Positions 7,955 to 16,506 of a stretch of DNA of 64,000 nt are shown piece after piece. This DNA comes from Pedobacter sp. D749 (lineage in GTDB: Bacteria > Bacteroidota > Bacteroidia > Sphingobacteriales > Sphingobacteriaceae). Under the pieces are notes generated by a model, which was given only the letters and a program-made list of their open reading frames with translations, made no database searches and had not been told where the DNA came from. The number at the start of each line of letters is the position of its first letter. Positions within the stretch are counted from its first letter, which is position 1. Location of the stretch: assembly GCF_019317285.1 (NCBI RefSeq), contig NZ_CP079218.1, forward strand, positions 3,348,001-3,412,000, read 5' to 3'. Both the position numbers and the translations under genes were made by a program.

Positions 7955-9184
7955 TTATTTAAATCTGATTGCCTTAAGCGGAGAAACCTTGCTGATCAAT
8001 AATGAAGGAATAATTAAAACCGTTAAACACACCACTATCGTAACAATATTAAGCAGCAGCACATCGATAAAATGAAATTCTATGGGTGCATAAGCTAAAA
8101 AGTAAGACGCCTGGTTAAGTTTAAAAATGTGCGTGGACTGCTGCAAGAAGCCAAGTCCTAAGCCCAGAATATTTCCAAGCAACAAGCCAATACCAATCAA
8201 ATAAGCTGCGTTGTAAAGGAAAATTTTCATGATGCTCCAGTTACTGGCCCCAAAAGATTTCAGCATCCCGATCATATTTGTTTTTTCTAAAATCATGATC
8301 AGCAATGCGGTAACCATGTTAATTACCCCTACAATGAGCATCAGGATTAAAAGCACATTGGTGTTAACATCAAGAAGGCCTAACCAGGTGAAAATATTCG
8401 GAAAATTTTCTTCAATTGAATAAGAGCGCAAATGGCGGGGAAGATTTTCATAAATATTATCGGCGATAGGTTTAAGCCTGTTAAAGTCCTTAATCCTGAT
8501 TTCTATCCCCCCAATTTCGTTGGCTTTCCAGTTATTCAGCCGTTTAATAATATTAAGATTACCCAGCACAAAGCCCTTATCGATATCTTCTACACCAATA
8601 TCGTAAATCCCTACAATTTTAAATTTACGCGGGCGTAACTGATTTTGAACAAAGTACATGATAAAATCATCACCTGTTTTGAGTTTTAAACGATTAGCCG
8701 TATAATTCGAAATGAGCAGTTCTTGCATGGCAGCTGTACTGTCAGAAAAATCGATGATGGTTCCGCTTATAATATGCTGTTTAATGTAATCCCACTTATA
8801 GCTTTTATCTATCCCTTTAAAATTAATGCCTTCAATTTCATTATTGGCCGAAAGGATGGCAGGTTTTGTAGCAAAAGGATAATAATATTCTATATCCCGA
8901 TTATTTTTGAGGATTTTTTTAGTTTCTCCATCCATTACGAAAGGAGAATGCTCAAAAGAATTATTCAGATCGTAACGGGTAATCTGTACATCACCTAAAT
9001 AGCCCCTAACTTTATCCTGTATTTCAGTTTTAAAGCCTTTAATAATGGCTATAGAAAGAATCATAACAGCCAAACTCAACATCACGCCAGTTATTGCAAT
9101 GCGAACGATAAGTTTTGAAAAAGTGCGCTCAGATTTAATGGCTATCCGCCCTGCTATGAAATATTCGAAATTCAATTTAATCAA
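7955..9184 (-). CDS. LolC/LolE-type ABC transporter permease
   Basis: This 409-residue permease has the MacB/FtsX architecture. A first transmembrane helix lies near residues 25-50 after the N-terminal amphipathic stretch YFIAGRIAIKSERTFSKLIVRIA. A large periplasmic domain covers about 55-265, and three C-terminal helices end in SPLKAIRFK. The ILEKTNMIGMLKSFGASNWSI loop is the typical cytoplasmic coupling region. LolC/E family proteins extract lipoproteins from the inner membrane with the ATPase LolD. No ATPase gene is adjacent, which is common in Bacteroidetes. Assignment to lipoprotein release rather than another FtsX-like role is from family similarity. Confidence 0.88.
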   Translation of the reverse strand: MIKLNFEYFIAGRIAIKSERTFSKLIVRIAITGVMLSLAVMILSIAIIKGFKTEIQDKVRGYLGDVQITRYDLNNSFEHSPFVMDGETKKILKNNRDIEYYYPFATKPAILSANNEIEGINFKGIDKSYKWDYIKQHIISGTIIDFSDSTAAMQELLISNYTANRLKLKTGDDFIMYFVQNQLRPRKFKIVGIYDIGVEDIDKGFVLGNLNIIKRLNNWKANEIGGIEIRIKDFNRLKPIADNIYENLPRHLRSYSIEENFPNIFTWLGLLDVNTNVLLILMLIVGVINMVTALLIMILEKTNMIGMLKSFGASNWSIMKIFLYNAAYLIGIGLLLGNILGLGLGFLQQSTHIFKLNQASYFLAYAPIEFHFIDVLLLNIVTIVVCLTVLIIPSLLISKVSPLKAIRFK

Positions 9185-9346
9185 TTTGTATTAACAAAAA
9201 TGCTCAATTCCTTTTTAAAAATGGCATTTTTAAAAATAAATAACCAACTTTAAACATCAGTCATTAAGTTTTAGCAAGAAATACCAATAGCATAAATAAA
9301 ATATGTGGTAAATTGTTTTGTTATCATACCGGAAGATTAGAATATA

Positions 9347-10621
9347 ATGAAAATGAAAAATTACATCAGCTTTACTTTAACCAGTTTAATTGCATTATCG
9401 GCCTGCGGACAACCCAAACCACTTGAACAGGAAGCTTTGGGGAAGAAAAGCCCGGAAAACAGAAAACTGATGATCAAGACTGTTAAACTACCAACGGCAA
9501 TTAAAACTGGTGCAGAACAGACCGAAAAATATCTCCCGCTGTTAAAAGGTAAACGTGTTGGTATGGTCGTTAACCCTACATCGGTTATCGGTACGCAGAC
9601 TTCGGTTGATAGCCTGCTGAAACGAGGCGTTAAAATCCAGAAAATATTTGGTCCTGAACATGGTTTTAGAGGCAATGCCAGTGCCGGCGTTACCGTTAAC
9701 GATGATGTTGATTCCAAAACAGGTATAAAAGCCATTTCGCTTTATGGCAAACACAGCACGCCTACAGCTGAAGATTTGGCAGATATTGACATTATGGTAT
9801 TCGATATCCAGGATGTTGGGGTCCGTTTTTACACCTATATCAATACCTTACAGCACGTTATGGAAGCTTGTGCAGCAAACAATAAAACATTATTGATTTT
9901 AGACCGTCCAAATCCAAATGGCTATTTAATTGATGGGCCGATTTTAGATCCAAAATTTAAATCGGGTATTGGGGTGCAACCTATTCCTATTGCGCATGGC
10001 TTAACGGTTGGTGAATATGCACAAATGTTAAATGGTGAAGGCTGGTTGAAAAATAAGGTGAAATGCAAAATAACCATTATCAAAAACGCGAATTATAATC
10101 ATGATATGGCGTATACTTTACCGGTTAAACCCTCTCCAAACTTAAATACGCAGCAATCTATTTTACTTTATCCATCTACCTGTTTATTTGAAGGCACTTA
10201 TTTAAATCACGGCCGTGGAACAATGTTTCCTTTTACTGTTGTTGGGGCACCATACCTAAAAGGTAAATTCGATTTCAGTTTTACGCCAAAAAGCATAAAA
10301 GGAATGTCTGAAACACCACTATTTCAAGACCAGGTTTGTTATGGCTTAGATTTAAGAACTTACGATACCTCAAAACTGGTAAAATCGAAACAGATAAACA
10401 TCAGCTGGTTAATCGAATTATATCAGGCATCGCCAAGAAAAGAAGATTTCTTTAATACCAAATTAAGTAAAGAAATGGGTACTATCGAAAGATTGGTTGG
10501 GGTGGCAGATTTCAGGCAACAGGTAATTGATGGAAAAAGTGAAGCAGAAATCAGGGCGAGTTGGGAACCCGGCCTAAGTGCGTACAAAACAATGCGTAAG
10601 AAATATTTGCTATATAATTAA
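9347..10621 (+). CDS. namZ: DUF1343 exo-beta-N-acetylmuramidase (NamZ-like) lipoprotein
   Basis: This 424-residue protein has a lipoprotein signal ending LSACGQ (Cys about residue 20). The DUF1343 core shows GKRVGMVVNPTSVIG, IFGPEHGFRG, MVFDIQDVGVRFYTYI, LDRPNPNG and LYPSTCLFEGT in the expected order. Characterised members (NamZ, glycosidase family GH171) remove N-acetylmuramic acid from the non-reducing end of peptidoglycan fragments. Surface attachment through a lipid anchor suggests cell-wall recycling or use of foreign peptidoglycan, as in Tannerella. It is divergent from the LolC/E permease. The symbol follows the family founder and is not proven for this gene. Confidence 0.9.
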   Translation: MKMKNYISFTLTSLIALSACGQPKPLEQEALGKKSPENRKLMIKTVKLPTAIKTGAEQTEKYLPLLKGKRVGMVVNPTSVIGTQTSVDSLLKRGVKIQKIFGPEHGFRGNASAGVTVNDDVDSKTGIKAISLYGKHSTPTAEDLADIDIMVFDIQDVGVRFYTYINTLQHVMEACAANNKTLLILDRPNPNGYLIDGPILDPKFKSGIGVQPIPIAHGLTVGEYAQMLNGEGWLKNKVKCKITIIKNANYNHDMAYTLPVKPSPNLNTQQSILLYPSTCLFEGTYLNHGRGTMFPFTVVGAPYLKGKFDFSFTPKSIKGMSETPLFQDQVCYGLDLRTYDTSKLVKSKQINISWLIELYQASPRKEDFFNTKLSKEMGTIERLVGVADFRQQVIDGKSEAEIRASWEPGLSAYKTMRKKYLLYN

Positions 10622-10768
10622 TTATTGAATGTGAGAATGATTGAATGAGAGCAGGATTGAATTGCTCTTGCAATTATTTTCAAACTTAACAGATAGAGGT
10701 TTGTTATTATTTATAATTGATAAGCGTTGTGCTATTCAATCATCCAAAAATCAATCATTCAATAATTA
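10619..10768. repeat. Inverted repeat flanking the namZ-downstream interval
   Basis: Perfect 13-bp arms TAATTATTGAATG (10619-10631, overlapping the namZ stop codon) and its complement (10756-10768) enclose 124 nt containing further ATTGAATGA phrases. Similar ATTGAATG/CATTCAAT text is a frequent intergenic repeat style in these genomes. Confidence 0.6.
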
Positions 10769-10773
10769 TAAGT

Positions 10774-10980
10774 ATGAGCGGTCCAAAAGTGAAAAGCGAT
10801 AAACCTGGAAGTAATTACCAGGAAGAGGTACCAAAAGGCAGAGAACCTGTTGACCACAAAACAGTAAGAAAAGAAAACGACAGTACACCCACTAAGCCTG
10901 TTCGGACGAATAATCCGGCGAAACAGCGTGAAAACGAAGAACAACCTGTTCATCCGATTAAAAAGGCACCTAAAGAATAA
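10774..10980 (+). CDS. Small basic disordered protein, function unknown
   Basis: The ATG at 10774 gives a 68-residue protein almost without hydrophobic residues (MSGPKVKSDKPGSNYQEEVPKG and onward) and rich in Lys, Glu, Pro and Asn. An in-frame upstream start at 10717 would run through the inverted-repeat arm and is unlikely. No family is recognised. Composition suggests an intrinsically disordered cytoplasmic protein. Its existence as a gene rests on a clean open frame, plausible composition and position only. Confidence 0.5.
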   Translation: MSGPKVKSDKPGSNYQEEVPKGREPVDHKTVRKENDSTPTKPVRTNNPAKQRENEEQPVHPIKKAPKE

Positions 10981-10991
10981 TTCAGAAATAT

Positions 10992-11095
10992 CGTCATCTC
11001 GACTGTAGCGTTACCTCTATCGATTTTCATCAGCTGCGAAATGTAGCTGCCTATAACAGATTGCCCGACTGTGTTTCACTACACTCGAAATGACG
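10992..11095. repeat. Imperfect inverted repeat of the GTCAT...TCGA type
   Basis: The left arm CGTCATCTCGACTGTAGCG (10992-11010) pairs with CACTACACTCGAAATGACG (11077-11095), 16 of 19 positions matching. It lies between the convergent small-protein gene and the topoisomerase gene. It belongs to the window-wide GTCAT hairpin family described in the findings. Confidence 0.7.
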
Positions 11096-11115
11096 ATTTT
11101 TTACATCAAAATTGT

Positions 11116-12159
11116 CTATTTACTATTTGCTTTTAAAAACGACAATAAAACTTTCTCTTCATGCGCTAGTCCCAATTTTCCGGTTATTTTATTGTTGTTC
11201 ATTTTTTTTATGTATTTCCCCAGTTCATCATTCTCATAAGCGGTAAGCAACAGCGGATACACGTAAGAACTTTTACAAACCGCTCTGGTATTGCCTAATT
11301 TTTTCGCTACACAATCTAAAACCGTAACGATTGTTTTTTTTGAATTTAGGTTAAAATTCTCATCAGCACTGCAGTTCGAAAACTGGCGCAATGCTTCTAA
11401 TGTTCCGCCCCAGGTTCTAAAATCTTTGGCCGTAAAATCATCTCCTGTAATTTCTTTAATATAAGTGTTTATTTTACCCGAATCGATGCTTTTATGTTCT
11501 TTTCCATGGGTATAAAACTGAAATAATTCCTGTCCGGGGATATCCCTGCATTTTTTAACCAGTTTTGCGAGCGACCGGTCGTTTAATACCACTTTCTGTC
11601 GGACACCTTTTTTCCCAACAAAATCCATCGTTATTTTACTCCCCTCAATTTTAACATGTTTATCGCGAAGTGTAGTTAAGCCAAAAGAACCATACAGCTG
11701 CTTATAACTTTCATTACCCACACGGATTAGCGTTTTTTGAAGTACGTCTACAGAAATCGCCAATACTTTACGTTCGTCGAAATCTTTTCTGCGGAGATCT
11801 TTTTCCAGATTTTTCCGGGCATTGGGCAATGCTTTTCCAAATTCGAATAAACGAAAATATTTATCTTCGGAACGGCGGTTTGTCCACTTTGCATGGTATT
11901 TATATTGCTTCCTGCCCGCAGCATCTATACCGGTAACCTGTAAGTAGGCGTTGGGTTTATTTGCTATCCATACATTTTGCCAGGCCGGAGGAATGACCAA
12001 TGCTTTAATTCGGTCAAGATGCTTTTCATCAGTAATTTTATTACCATTCTTATCTTCATAATGGAATTTACCTGGTTTCCCTTTCCGGTAAATCCCAGGC
12101 ATAGTATCAGTTACGTATACCAGTCCACTTGCTTTAACAACATCTTTGCCTTGTACCAT
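11116..12159 (-). CDS. DNA topoisomerase IB (poxvirus/bacterial type)
   Basis: This 347-residue protein starts with the bacterial TopIB N-domain (GLVYVTDTMPGIYRKGKPGKFHY) and continues with the catalytic domain. Visible signatures are IPPAWQNVWI, RRKDFDERKVLA, LIRVGNESY, TTLRDKHVKIEG, KDFRTWGGT and the C-terminal active-site segment AVCKSSYVYP carrying the probable nucleophilic Tyr. The family relaxes supercoils by a transient 3'-phosphotyrosyl bond without ATP. It is a single gene divergent from fmt, with repeat DNA downstream. Confidence 0.93.
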   Translation of the reverse strand: MVQGKDVVKASGLVYVTDTMPGIYRKGKPGKFHYEDKNGNKITDEKHLDRIKALVIPPAWQNVWIANKPNAYLQVTGIDAAGRKQYKYHAKWTNRRSEDKYFRLFEFGKALPNARKNLEKDLRRKDFDERKVLAISVDVLQKTLIRVGNESYKQLYGSFGLTTLRDKHVKIEGSKITMDFVGKKGVRQKVVLNDRSLAKLVKKCRDIPGQELFQFYTHGKEHKSIDSGKINTYIKEITGDDFTAKDFRTWGGTLEALRQFSNCSADENFNLNSKKTIVTVLDCVAKKLGNTRAVCKSSYVYPLLLTAYENDELGKYIKKMNNNKITGKLGLAHEEKVLLSFLKANSK

Positions 12160-12250
12160 TTTTACCTATAAGTATGGGTTTATTTTTAGTTATTTTGCAA
12201 AACCTTAACGCGGGTAGCCACGTTATTTTTAGAAACACAACACTTTCTTT

Positions 12251-13159
12251 ATGAAAATAGTTTTTATGGGTACGCCCGATTTCGCAGTAGCTTCTTTAGA
12301 TGCCTTAGTTCAAGCCAATTTCGATGTAGTTGCAGTGGTTACTGCACCAGACAAACCTGCTGGCCGTGGCCAAAAACTGAATGAAAGTGCAGTAAAAAAA
12401 TATGCTGTAGAAAAAGGAATTCCCGTTTTACAACCTGAAAAATTAAAGAATCCTGAGTTTATTGCCGAACTAAAGTCTTACCAAGCCGATTTACAAGTAG
12501 TAGTGGCTTTTAGAATGTTACCCGAAGTGGTATGGGATATGCCTCCAAAGGGAACCATTAACTTACACGGATCACTTTTGCCACAATACCGTGGTGCCGC
12601 ACCAATAAACCACGCCATTATAAACGGAGAGAAAGAAAGTGGTGTAACAACTTTTTTCCTTACTCATGAAATTGATACCGGTAATATTATCCTTAGTGAT
12701 AGTACCGCCATTGCCAATGATGAAACCGCAGGCGACCTACACGATAAACTGATGTACATAGGTGCCAACCTACTGGTAAAAACGCTTAAAGCAATTGAGG
12801 CTGGCGAGGTTAACGAACAACCTCAGCCACAAAGCGGCGAATTAAAGCATGCACCTAAAATCTTCAAAGACGATTGCAAAATCGACTGGAATAACGAAGC
12901 GCAGACGGTTTATAATTTAATTCGCGGCCTGAGCCCTTATCCTACTGCTTTTACTTTTTTAAACGATAAAACGCTGAAGGTATTTAAGGCCGAAATAGAA
13001 GATAAAGAACCGGGTATAGTTGCTGGCGGCTTTTTAACAGACGGTAAAACCTATTTAAAATTTGCCGCTAAAGATGGTTTTATCAAGCTTTTAGATATTC
13101 AGTACGAAGGAAAAAAACGAATGCTGATCGAAGATTTCTTGAGAGGAATGCGGTTGTAA
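12251..13159 (+). CDS. fmt: Methionyl-tRNA formyltransferase
   Basis: This 302-residue protein begins MKIVFMGTPDFAVASLDAL. It contains the folate and catalytic motif INLHGSLLPQYRGAAPINHAI with Asn104 and His106, followed by Asp142 in EIDTGNII. The C-terminal OB-like tRNA-binding domain starts near residue 205 (WNNEAQTVYNLIRGLSPYPTAF). Fmt transfers a formyl group from 10-formyl-tetrahydrofolate to initiator Met-tRNA. It is shorter by about 12 residues than E. coli Fmt, as is usual in Bacteroidetes. A long inverted repeat follows. Confidence 0.96.
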   Translation: MKIVFMGTPDFAVASLDALVQANFDVVAVVTAPDKPAGRGQKLNESAVKKYAVEKGIPVLQPEKLKNPEFIAELKSYQADLQVVVAFRMLPEVVWDMPPKGTINLHGSLLPQYRGAAPINHAIINGEKESGVTTFFLTHEIDTGNIILSDSTAIANDETAGDLHDKLMYIGANLLVKTLKAIEAGEVNEQPQPQSGELKHAPKIFKDDCKIDWNNEAQTVYNLIRGLSPYPTAFTFLNDKTLKVFKAEIEDKEPGIVAGGFLTDGKTYLKFAAKDGFIKLLDIQYEGKKRMLIEDFLRGMRL

Positions 13160-13169
13160 TTGGGAATTT

Positions 13170-13214
13170 GAGTTGTCAACTTTAATGACCATTATGCAAG
13201 AAAGTTGACAACTC
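13170..13214. terminator. 14-bp inverted repeat after fmt (shared with the one after purA)
   Basis: Perfect arms GAGTTGTCAACTTT (13170-13183) and AAAGTTGACAACTC (13201-13214) with a 17-nt loop. The same arms recur at 38988-39031, so this is a dispersed hairpin as well as a likely fmt terminator. Confidence 0.75.
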
Positions 13215-13356
13215 TTCTGTTGGATTTCACAAAAGGTGTGGGTTGCAAGACAAGATTAGCATAAAAGATGTTTAATAATCCGATAGGTATCGGATAAGTA
13301 TTTATTATGGAGCAATTCTTTTTTGGAAAGCAGTGTCAGTAGCTTTTAGGTTAATG

Positions 13357-13480
13357 CAGTCCCGCTCCCGCTTCTGCCAATTTGAAGGAAATTGGCATCC
13401 CGCTTTGATCGGGTTTAGGTGGCCACAAAGTGCTTCTGTTTAGGGTTAAATAAACCCGACCAAAACCGAAGTACCTCAGG
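13357..13480. repeat. Dispersed structured element, copy A (5' part)
   Basis: It starts CAGTCCCGCT. It has a 9-bp hairpin TGCCAATTT (13375-13383) with AAATTGGCA (13389-13397), then CGGGTTTA (13410-13417) pairing with TAAACCCG (13451-13458). The layout matches copy B at 29828-29998, but the closing GGACTG end is missing, so this copy looks truncated. Confidence 0.65.
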
Positions 13481-13555
13481 TTTTGCTTTACTAATTTATT
13501 TATAAAATCAATATGAATGACAGATGAATTAGCAAATTGAAAGGCTACGAAGCAT

Positions 13556-13650
13556 CGTCATTGCGAGAAGGCTTTTTCAGCCGACGAAGCAATCTTACAA
13601 CGATCGCTACTAGCGTATGCATTAAGATTGCTTCGTTCCTCACAATGACG
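13556..13650. repeat. GTCATTGCGAG...GAAGCAATCT inverted repeat
   Basis: A left unit (CGTCATTGCGAG at 13556-13567, GAAGCAATCTTA at 13586-13597) is mirrored by TAAGATTGCTTCG (13623-13635) and CTCACAATGACG (13639-13650). It lies 6 nt from the stop codon of the next complementary-strand gene and may end its transcript. The rest of 13160-13656 holds no gene. Confidence 0.7.
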
Positions 13651-13656
13651 GCTTTT

Positions 13657-14403
13657 CTACCGATTATAATTATCGATAGCCCTTTCTATATTCTTCTTAC
13701 CAGATTCGCCTACAAGAAATCCTCCCAGACTTAAACCGGCCCCCAAACCTAACAAAACAAAACTGCCCGTATAACTGCGGTCTGCATATTTTGGCATACC
13801 GCCGAATGTAGTGCCTACTTGTTTACCTTCTGACATCAGTGTAACCCCACTGGCAATAATTGCAGCTCCTGCTGCTACATACATGGCAATGCCTGTAATC
13901 TTAGTATTCTTATATCGCCTTAAGAGTGCTAAACTTTTCGGATTATCAGCCATGGCTTCGTTTAAATTACGATAATTTACTCTTTTTAAATCGGAGTAGC
14001 CCTTGTTAATAAACATCCGATTGTTTACTGTCTGCCGCCTGTAATCTCTAAATCCATAGTATTCACCTTCCATAAGAACATCATCATAAATTACTTCCTG
14101 ATAAAGATTGAGCTTACCTTCAATAATCCGCTCAGCAAAAGAGGCTTCTCCTAAAAGGCTAAGTTTTCTGGTGTTGGCAAAGAAGCCATCCTGATTATTA
14201 AAAAATTTGACCTGTGACACCGGTATCCCCCTTGAATCGGCCCTAAGCGACCACCCACCGGTTAAATCGGGTCGTAACCTGATCTTTTGTGCATAAACTG
14301 TAGAATCTGAATAGAAGTACAGAAAGTTTCTGGATTCGTTCAACTGCTGTGAACGGGCGTTCAGGCCATAGCAAGCCATTACGAGAATGAGTAATTTTTT
14401 CAT
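13657..14403 (-). CDS. Exported protein with C-terminal membrane segments, function unknown
   Basis: The ATG at 14403 is chosen because it gives a signal peptide (MKKLLILVMACYGLNARSQ) and avoids nine unlikely leading residues. The 248-residue product has a soluble first two thirds (about 20-165) with repeated Tyr/Arg-rich text such as EGEYYGFRDYRRQTVNNRMF. Two glycine-rich hydrophobic segments follow (about 170-190 and 215-235). No family is recognised. Topology suggests an envelope protein. It is monocistronic. Confidence 0.7.
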   Translation of the reverse strand: MKKLLILVMACYGLNARSQQLNESRNFLYFYSDSTVYAQKIRLRPDLTGGWSLRADSRGIPVSQVKFFNNQDGFFANTRKLSLLGEASFAERIIEGKLNLYQEVIYDDVLMEGEYYGFRDYRRQTVNNRMFINKGYSDLKRVNYRNLNEAMADNPKSLALLRRYKNTKITGIAMYVAAGAAIIASGVTLMSEGKQVGTTFGGMPKYADRSYTGSFVLLGLGAGLSLGGFLVGESGKKNIERAIDNYNR

Positions 14404-14533
14404 TTCGGTTAAATTTGTGTGTGTGACCAATAATACTAAAAATATAGTTCAGGTAAACACAAACCGATATAAATAAAATGTAACATCCCCGAAGCAAAAG
14501 AAATTTGCCTTCTAAATAAATTAAGGATAGTGA

Positions 14534-15373
14534 TTACAAAGCGTTCAATTTCTCAATCAAAAACTTCGATACCTCATTAAAATAACGTTTCCTGCCATAG
14601 CCCATTACCCATTGTATGCCTTGCGTAGCGTTAGTAATAAAAACTTCTTCAGCTTCTTTTAATATTTCAGGGTTGATTTGTGCCTCAATCAAAGGCATAT
14701 CGTTCATTTTGCACAACTGCATAATAGCTGTCCGCATTACACCACTTATGCAACCTTCAGCTAATGAGGGCGTATAAATCTGCTTGTTGTACACCACAAA
14801 AACGTTAGCGCTAATGCTTTCGCAAAGAAAGCCATATTGGTTCAGGATCATCGCCTCATCCAGGCGGTTTTGACTTTTAAAAAGTCCGGCCATAACATAA
14901 AGCAGGGCATTGGCTGTTTTAAAATTCGAGAGTTTATTAACCGGCTTGGTCATTTCGTCAAAAACATCTATGATCAAACCTTTACTGTTTAACTCATATG
15001 CAGATGTTTTTAAAGGAATACCTTCTAAAATATAACCTGCTTTATTTATTTCGGGTGTATAAACACCTGCTCCTCCCCTATAAACTGAAAGACGAAAACG
15101 CACGTTACCGTTCCATTTGTTGCGTTTTGCCAGATCGGCTGTTTTTTGGCGCAGAAAATAATCATCCATTAAAGCATGACCGTCAATTTTAAGCGCCTTC
15201 ATGCCAGCTGTTAATCTATCGGCATGTAAATCGGCAAATTGCAGCTTATTATTAATCATCCGCATGCTTTCGAACAGTCCATCGCCAAATTTGAAACTTC
15301 TGTTAGAAGCTGTCAGAATCGGGTCATCTACCGCCTGAAATTCATCATTAAATAAGAGGTACTCCTGATGCAT
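14534..15373 (-). CDS. pabC: Class IV aminotransferase, probably aminodeoxychorismate lyase
   Basis: This 279-residue PLP enzyme has the class IV features NRSFKFGDGLFESMRM (about 24-39), the PLP lysine in LSNFKTANAL, and the phosphate-binding loop region EAMILNQYGFLCESISANVFVV, followed by ITNATQGIQWV. PabC releases pyruvate from 4-amino-4-deoxychorismate to give p-aminobenzoate for folate. Branched-chain or D-amino-acid aminotransferase is the main alternative. The presence of pabB in the same window supports the folate role but does not prove it. It starts 3 nt after the rluD stop codon, so the two are cotranscribed. Confidence 0.75.
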   Translation of the reverse strand: MHQEYLLFNDEFQAVDDPILTASNRSFKFGDGLFESMRMINNKLQFADLHADRLTAGMKALKIDGHALMDDYFLRQKTADLAKRNKWNGNVRFRLSVYRGGAGVYTPEINKAGYILEGIPLKTSAYELNSKGLIIDVFDEMTKPVNKLSNFKTANALLYVMAGLFKSQNRLDEAMILNQYGFLCESISANVFVVYNKQIYTPSLAEGCISGVMRTAIMQLCKMNDMPLIEAQINPEILKEAEEVFITNATQGIQWVMGYGRKRYFNEVSKFLIEKLNAL

Positions 15374-15376
15374 ATT

Positions 15377-16405
15377 TTATGATGTAGCGATATAATTTTC
15401 CCATTTGGTTAGGCCAGCTTTAAAATCGGGTGGCAATGGCGATTCAAAATAAACATACTCTTTAGTGGTGGGGTGGATAAAACCCAAACTTTGTGCATGT
15501 AAAGCCTGACGTGGCAACAATTCGAAACAGTTATCTACAAACTGTTTGTACTTATTAAACGTAGTACCTTTTAAAATCTTATCGCCACCATACATTGCAT
15601 CGTTAAAAAGCGGGTGACCAATGTGTTGCATGTGTGCCCTGATCTGGTGCGTACGGCCCGTTTCTAACTCACAGCTGATTAAGGTAACATAACCCAAACG
15701 TTTTAATACTTTATAGTGTGTTACAGACCATTTCCCTTTTTCTTCATCGTCGTAAATATCCATCACCCGACGGTCTTTCACACTTCTGCCAATGTAACCG
15801 GTTACCGTTCCATCGTTTTCGATATCGCCCCAAACCAAAGCAATATATTTACGGGTAATGCTGTGATCAAAAAACTGACGTGCAAGGTGCGTAATCGACT
15901 TTTCATTTTTACTGATTAGCAATAAACCCGAGGTATCCTTATCAATACGGTGCACCAGGCCCGGGCGACCATCATTGCCCGGCAGTTGAGGGAGTTGTTC
16001 AAAGTGGAATGCCAAAGCATTAACCAAAGTTCCGGTATAATTGTTAAAACCTGGGTGTACCACCATCCCGGCAGCCTTATTTACGACCAAAAGATCGCTA
16101 TCCTCGTAAATGATATCCAATGGCAAATCTTCAGGATAAACTTCGGTATCGCGCGGTGGGTGCGGTAAAACGATAGATATTTCATCATGAGGTTTAACCT
16201 TGTAACTCGCTTTGATCTGTTTCTGGTTAACCAGTACATTCCCTGCATCAATTGCATTCTGAATACGGTTTCGGGAAGCATTTTCCACGCGCACCATCAA
16301 AAATTTATCGATACGCAGCAAAGACTGCCCCTTATCGACAATAATTTTTAAATGTTCATATAATTCCTGCTCTTCTGATTCCTGCAATTCGACCACATTT
16401 TCCAT
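15377..16405 (-). CDS. rluD: RluA-family 23S rRNA pseudouridine synthase (RluD-like)
   Basis: The ATG at 16405 gives MENVVELQESEEQ and 342 residues; the open frame continues upstream for 73 codons without conserved text. An S4 RNA-binding domain covers about residues 28-75 (LLRIDKFLMVRVENASRNRIQ). The catalytic domain carries VHRIDKDTSGLLL with Asp155 and the RTHQIRAHMQHIGHPLFNDAMYGG motif. RluD modifies helix 69 of 23S rRNA at positions 1911, 1915 and 1917. Assignment within the RluA family rests on length and S4 domain. It leads an operon with the pabC-like gene. Confidence 0.9.
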   Translation of the reverse strand: MENVVELQESEEQELYEHLKIIVDKGQSLLRIDKFLMVRVENASRNRIQNAIDAGNVLVNQKQIKASYKVKPHDEISIVLPHPPRDTEVYPEDLPLDIIYEDSDLLVVNKAAGMVVHPGFNNYTGTLVNALAFHFEQLPQLPGNDGRPGLVHRIDKDTSGLLLISKNEKSITHLARQFFDHSITRKYIALVWGDIENDGTVTGYIGRSVKDRRVMDIYDDEEKGKWSVTHYKVLKRLGYVTLISCELETGRTHQIRAHMQHIGHPLFNDAMYGGDKILKGTTFNKYKQFVDNCFELLPRQALHAQSLGFIHPTTKEYVYFESPLPPDFKAGLTKWENYIATS

Positions 16406-16506
16406 GGGGCAAAAATAAACTTTTAACTTCAAGAATTTTTTAATGATTACAGTTTTAAAGAAAACAACTCTATCTTTAGACAAAGAAATCATCCTAAATC
16501 GTTTAT

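Noticed and set aside
10717..10773. Extended N-terminus for the small basic protein
   Set aside because: The added 19 codons lie in the inverted-repeat region and differ in composition; the ATG at 10774 is simpler.
13537..13734. 65-codon open frame between fmt and the exported protein gene
   Set aside because: It reads through a hairpin repeat and into the 3' end of a real gene on the other strand.
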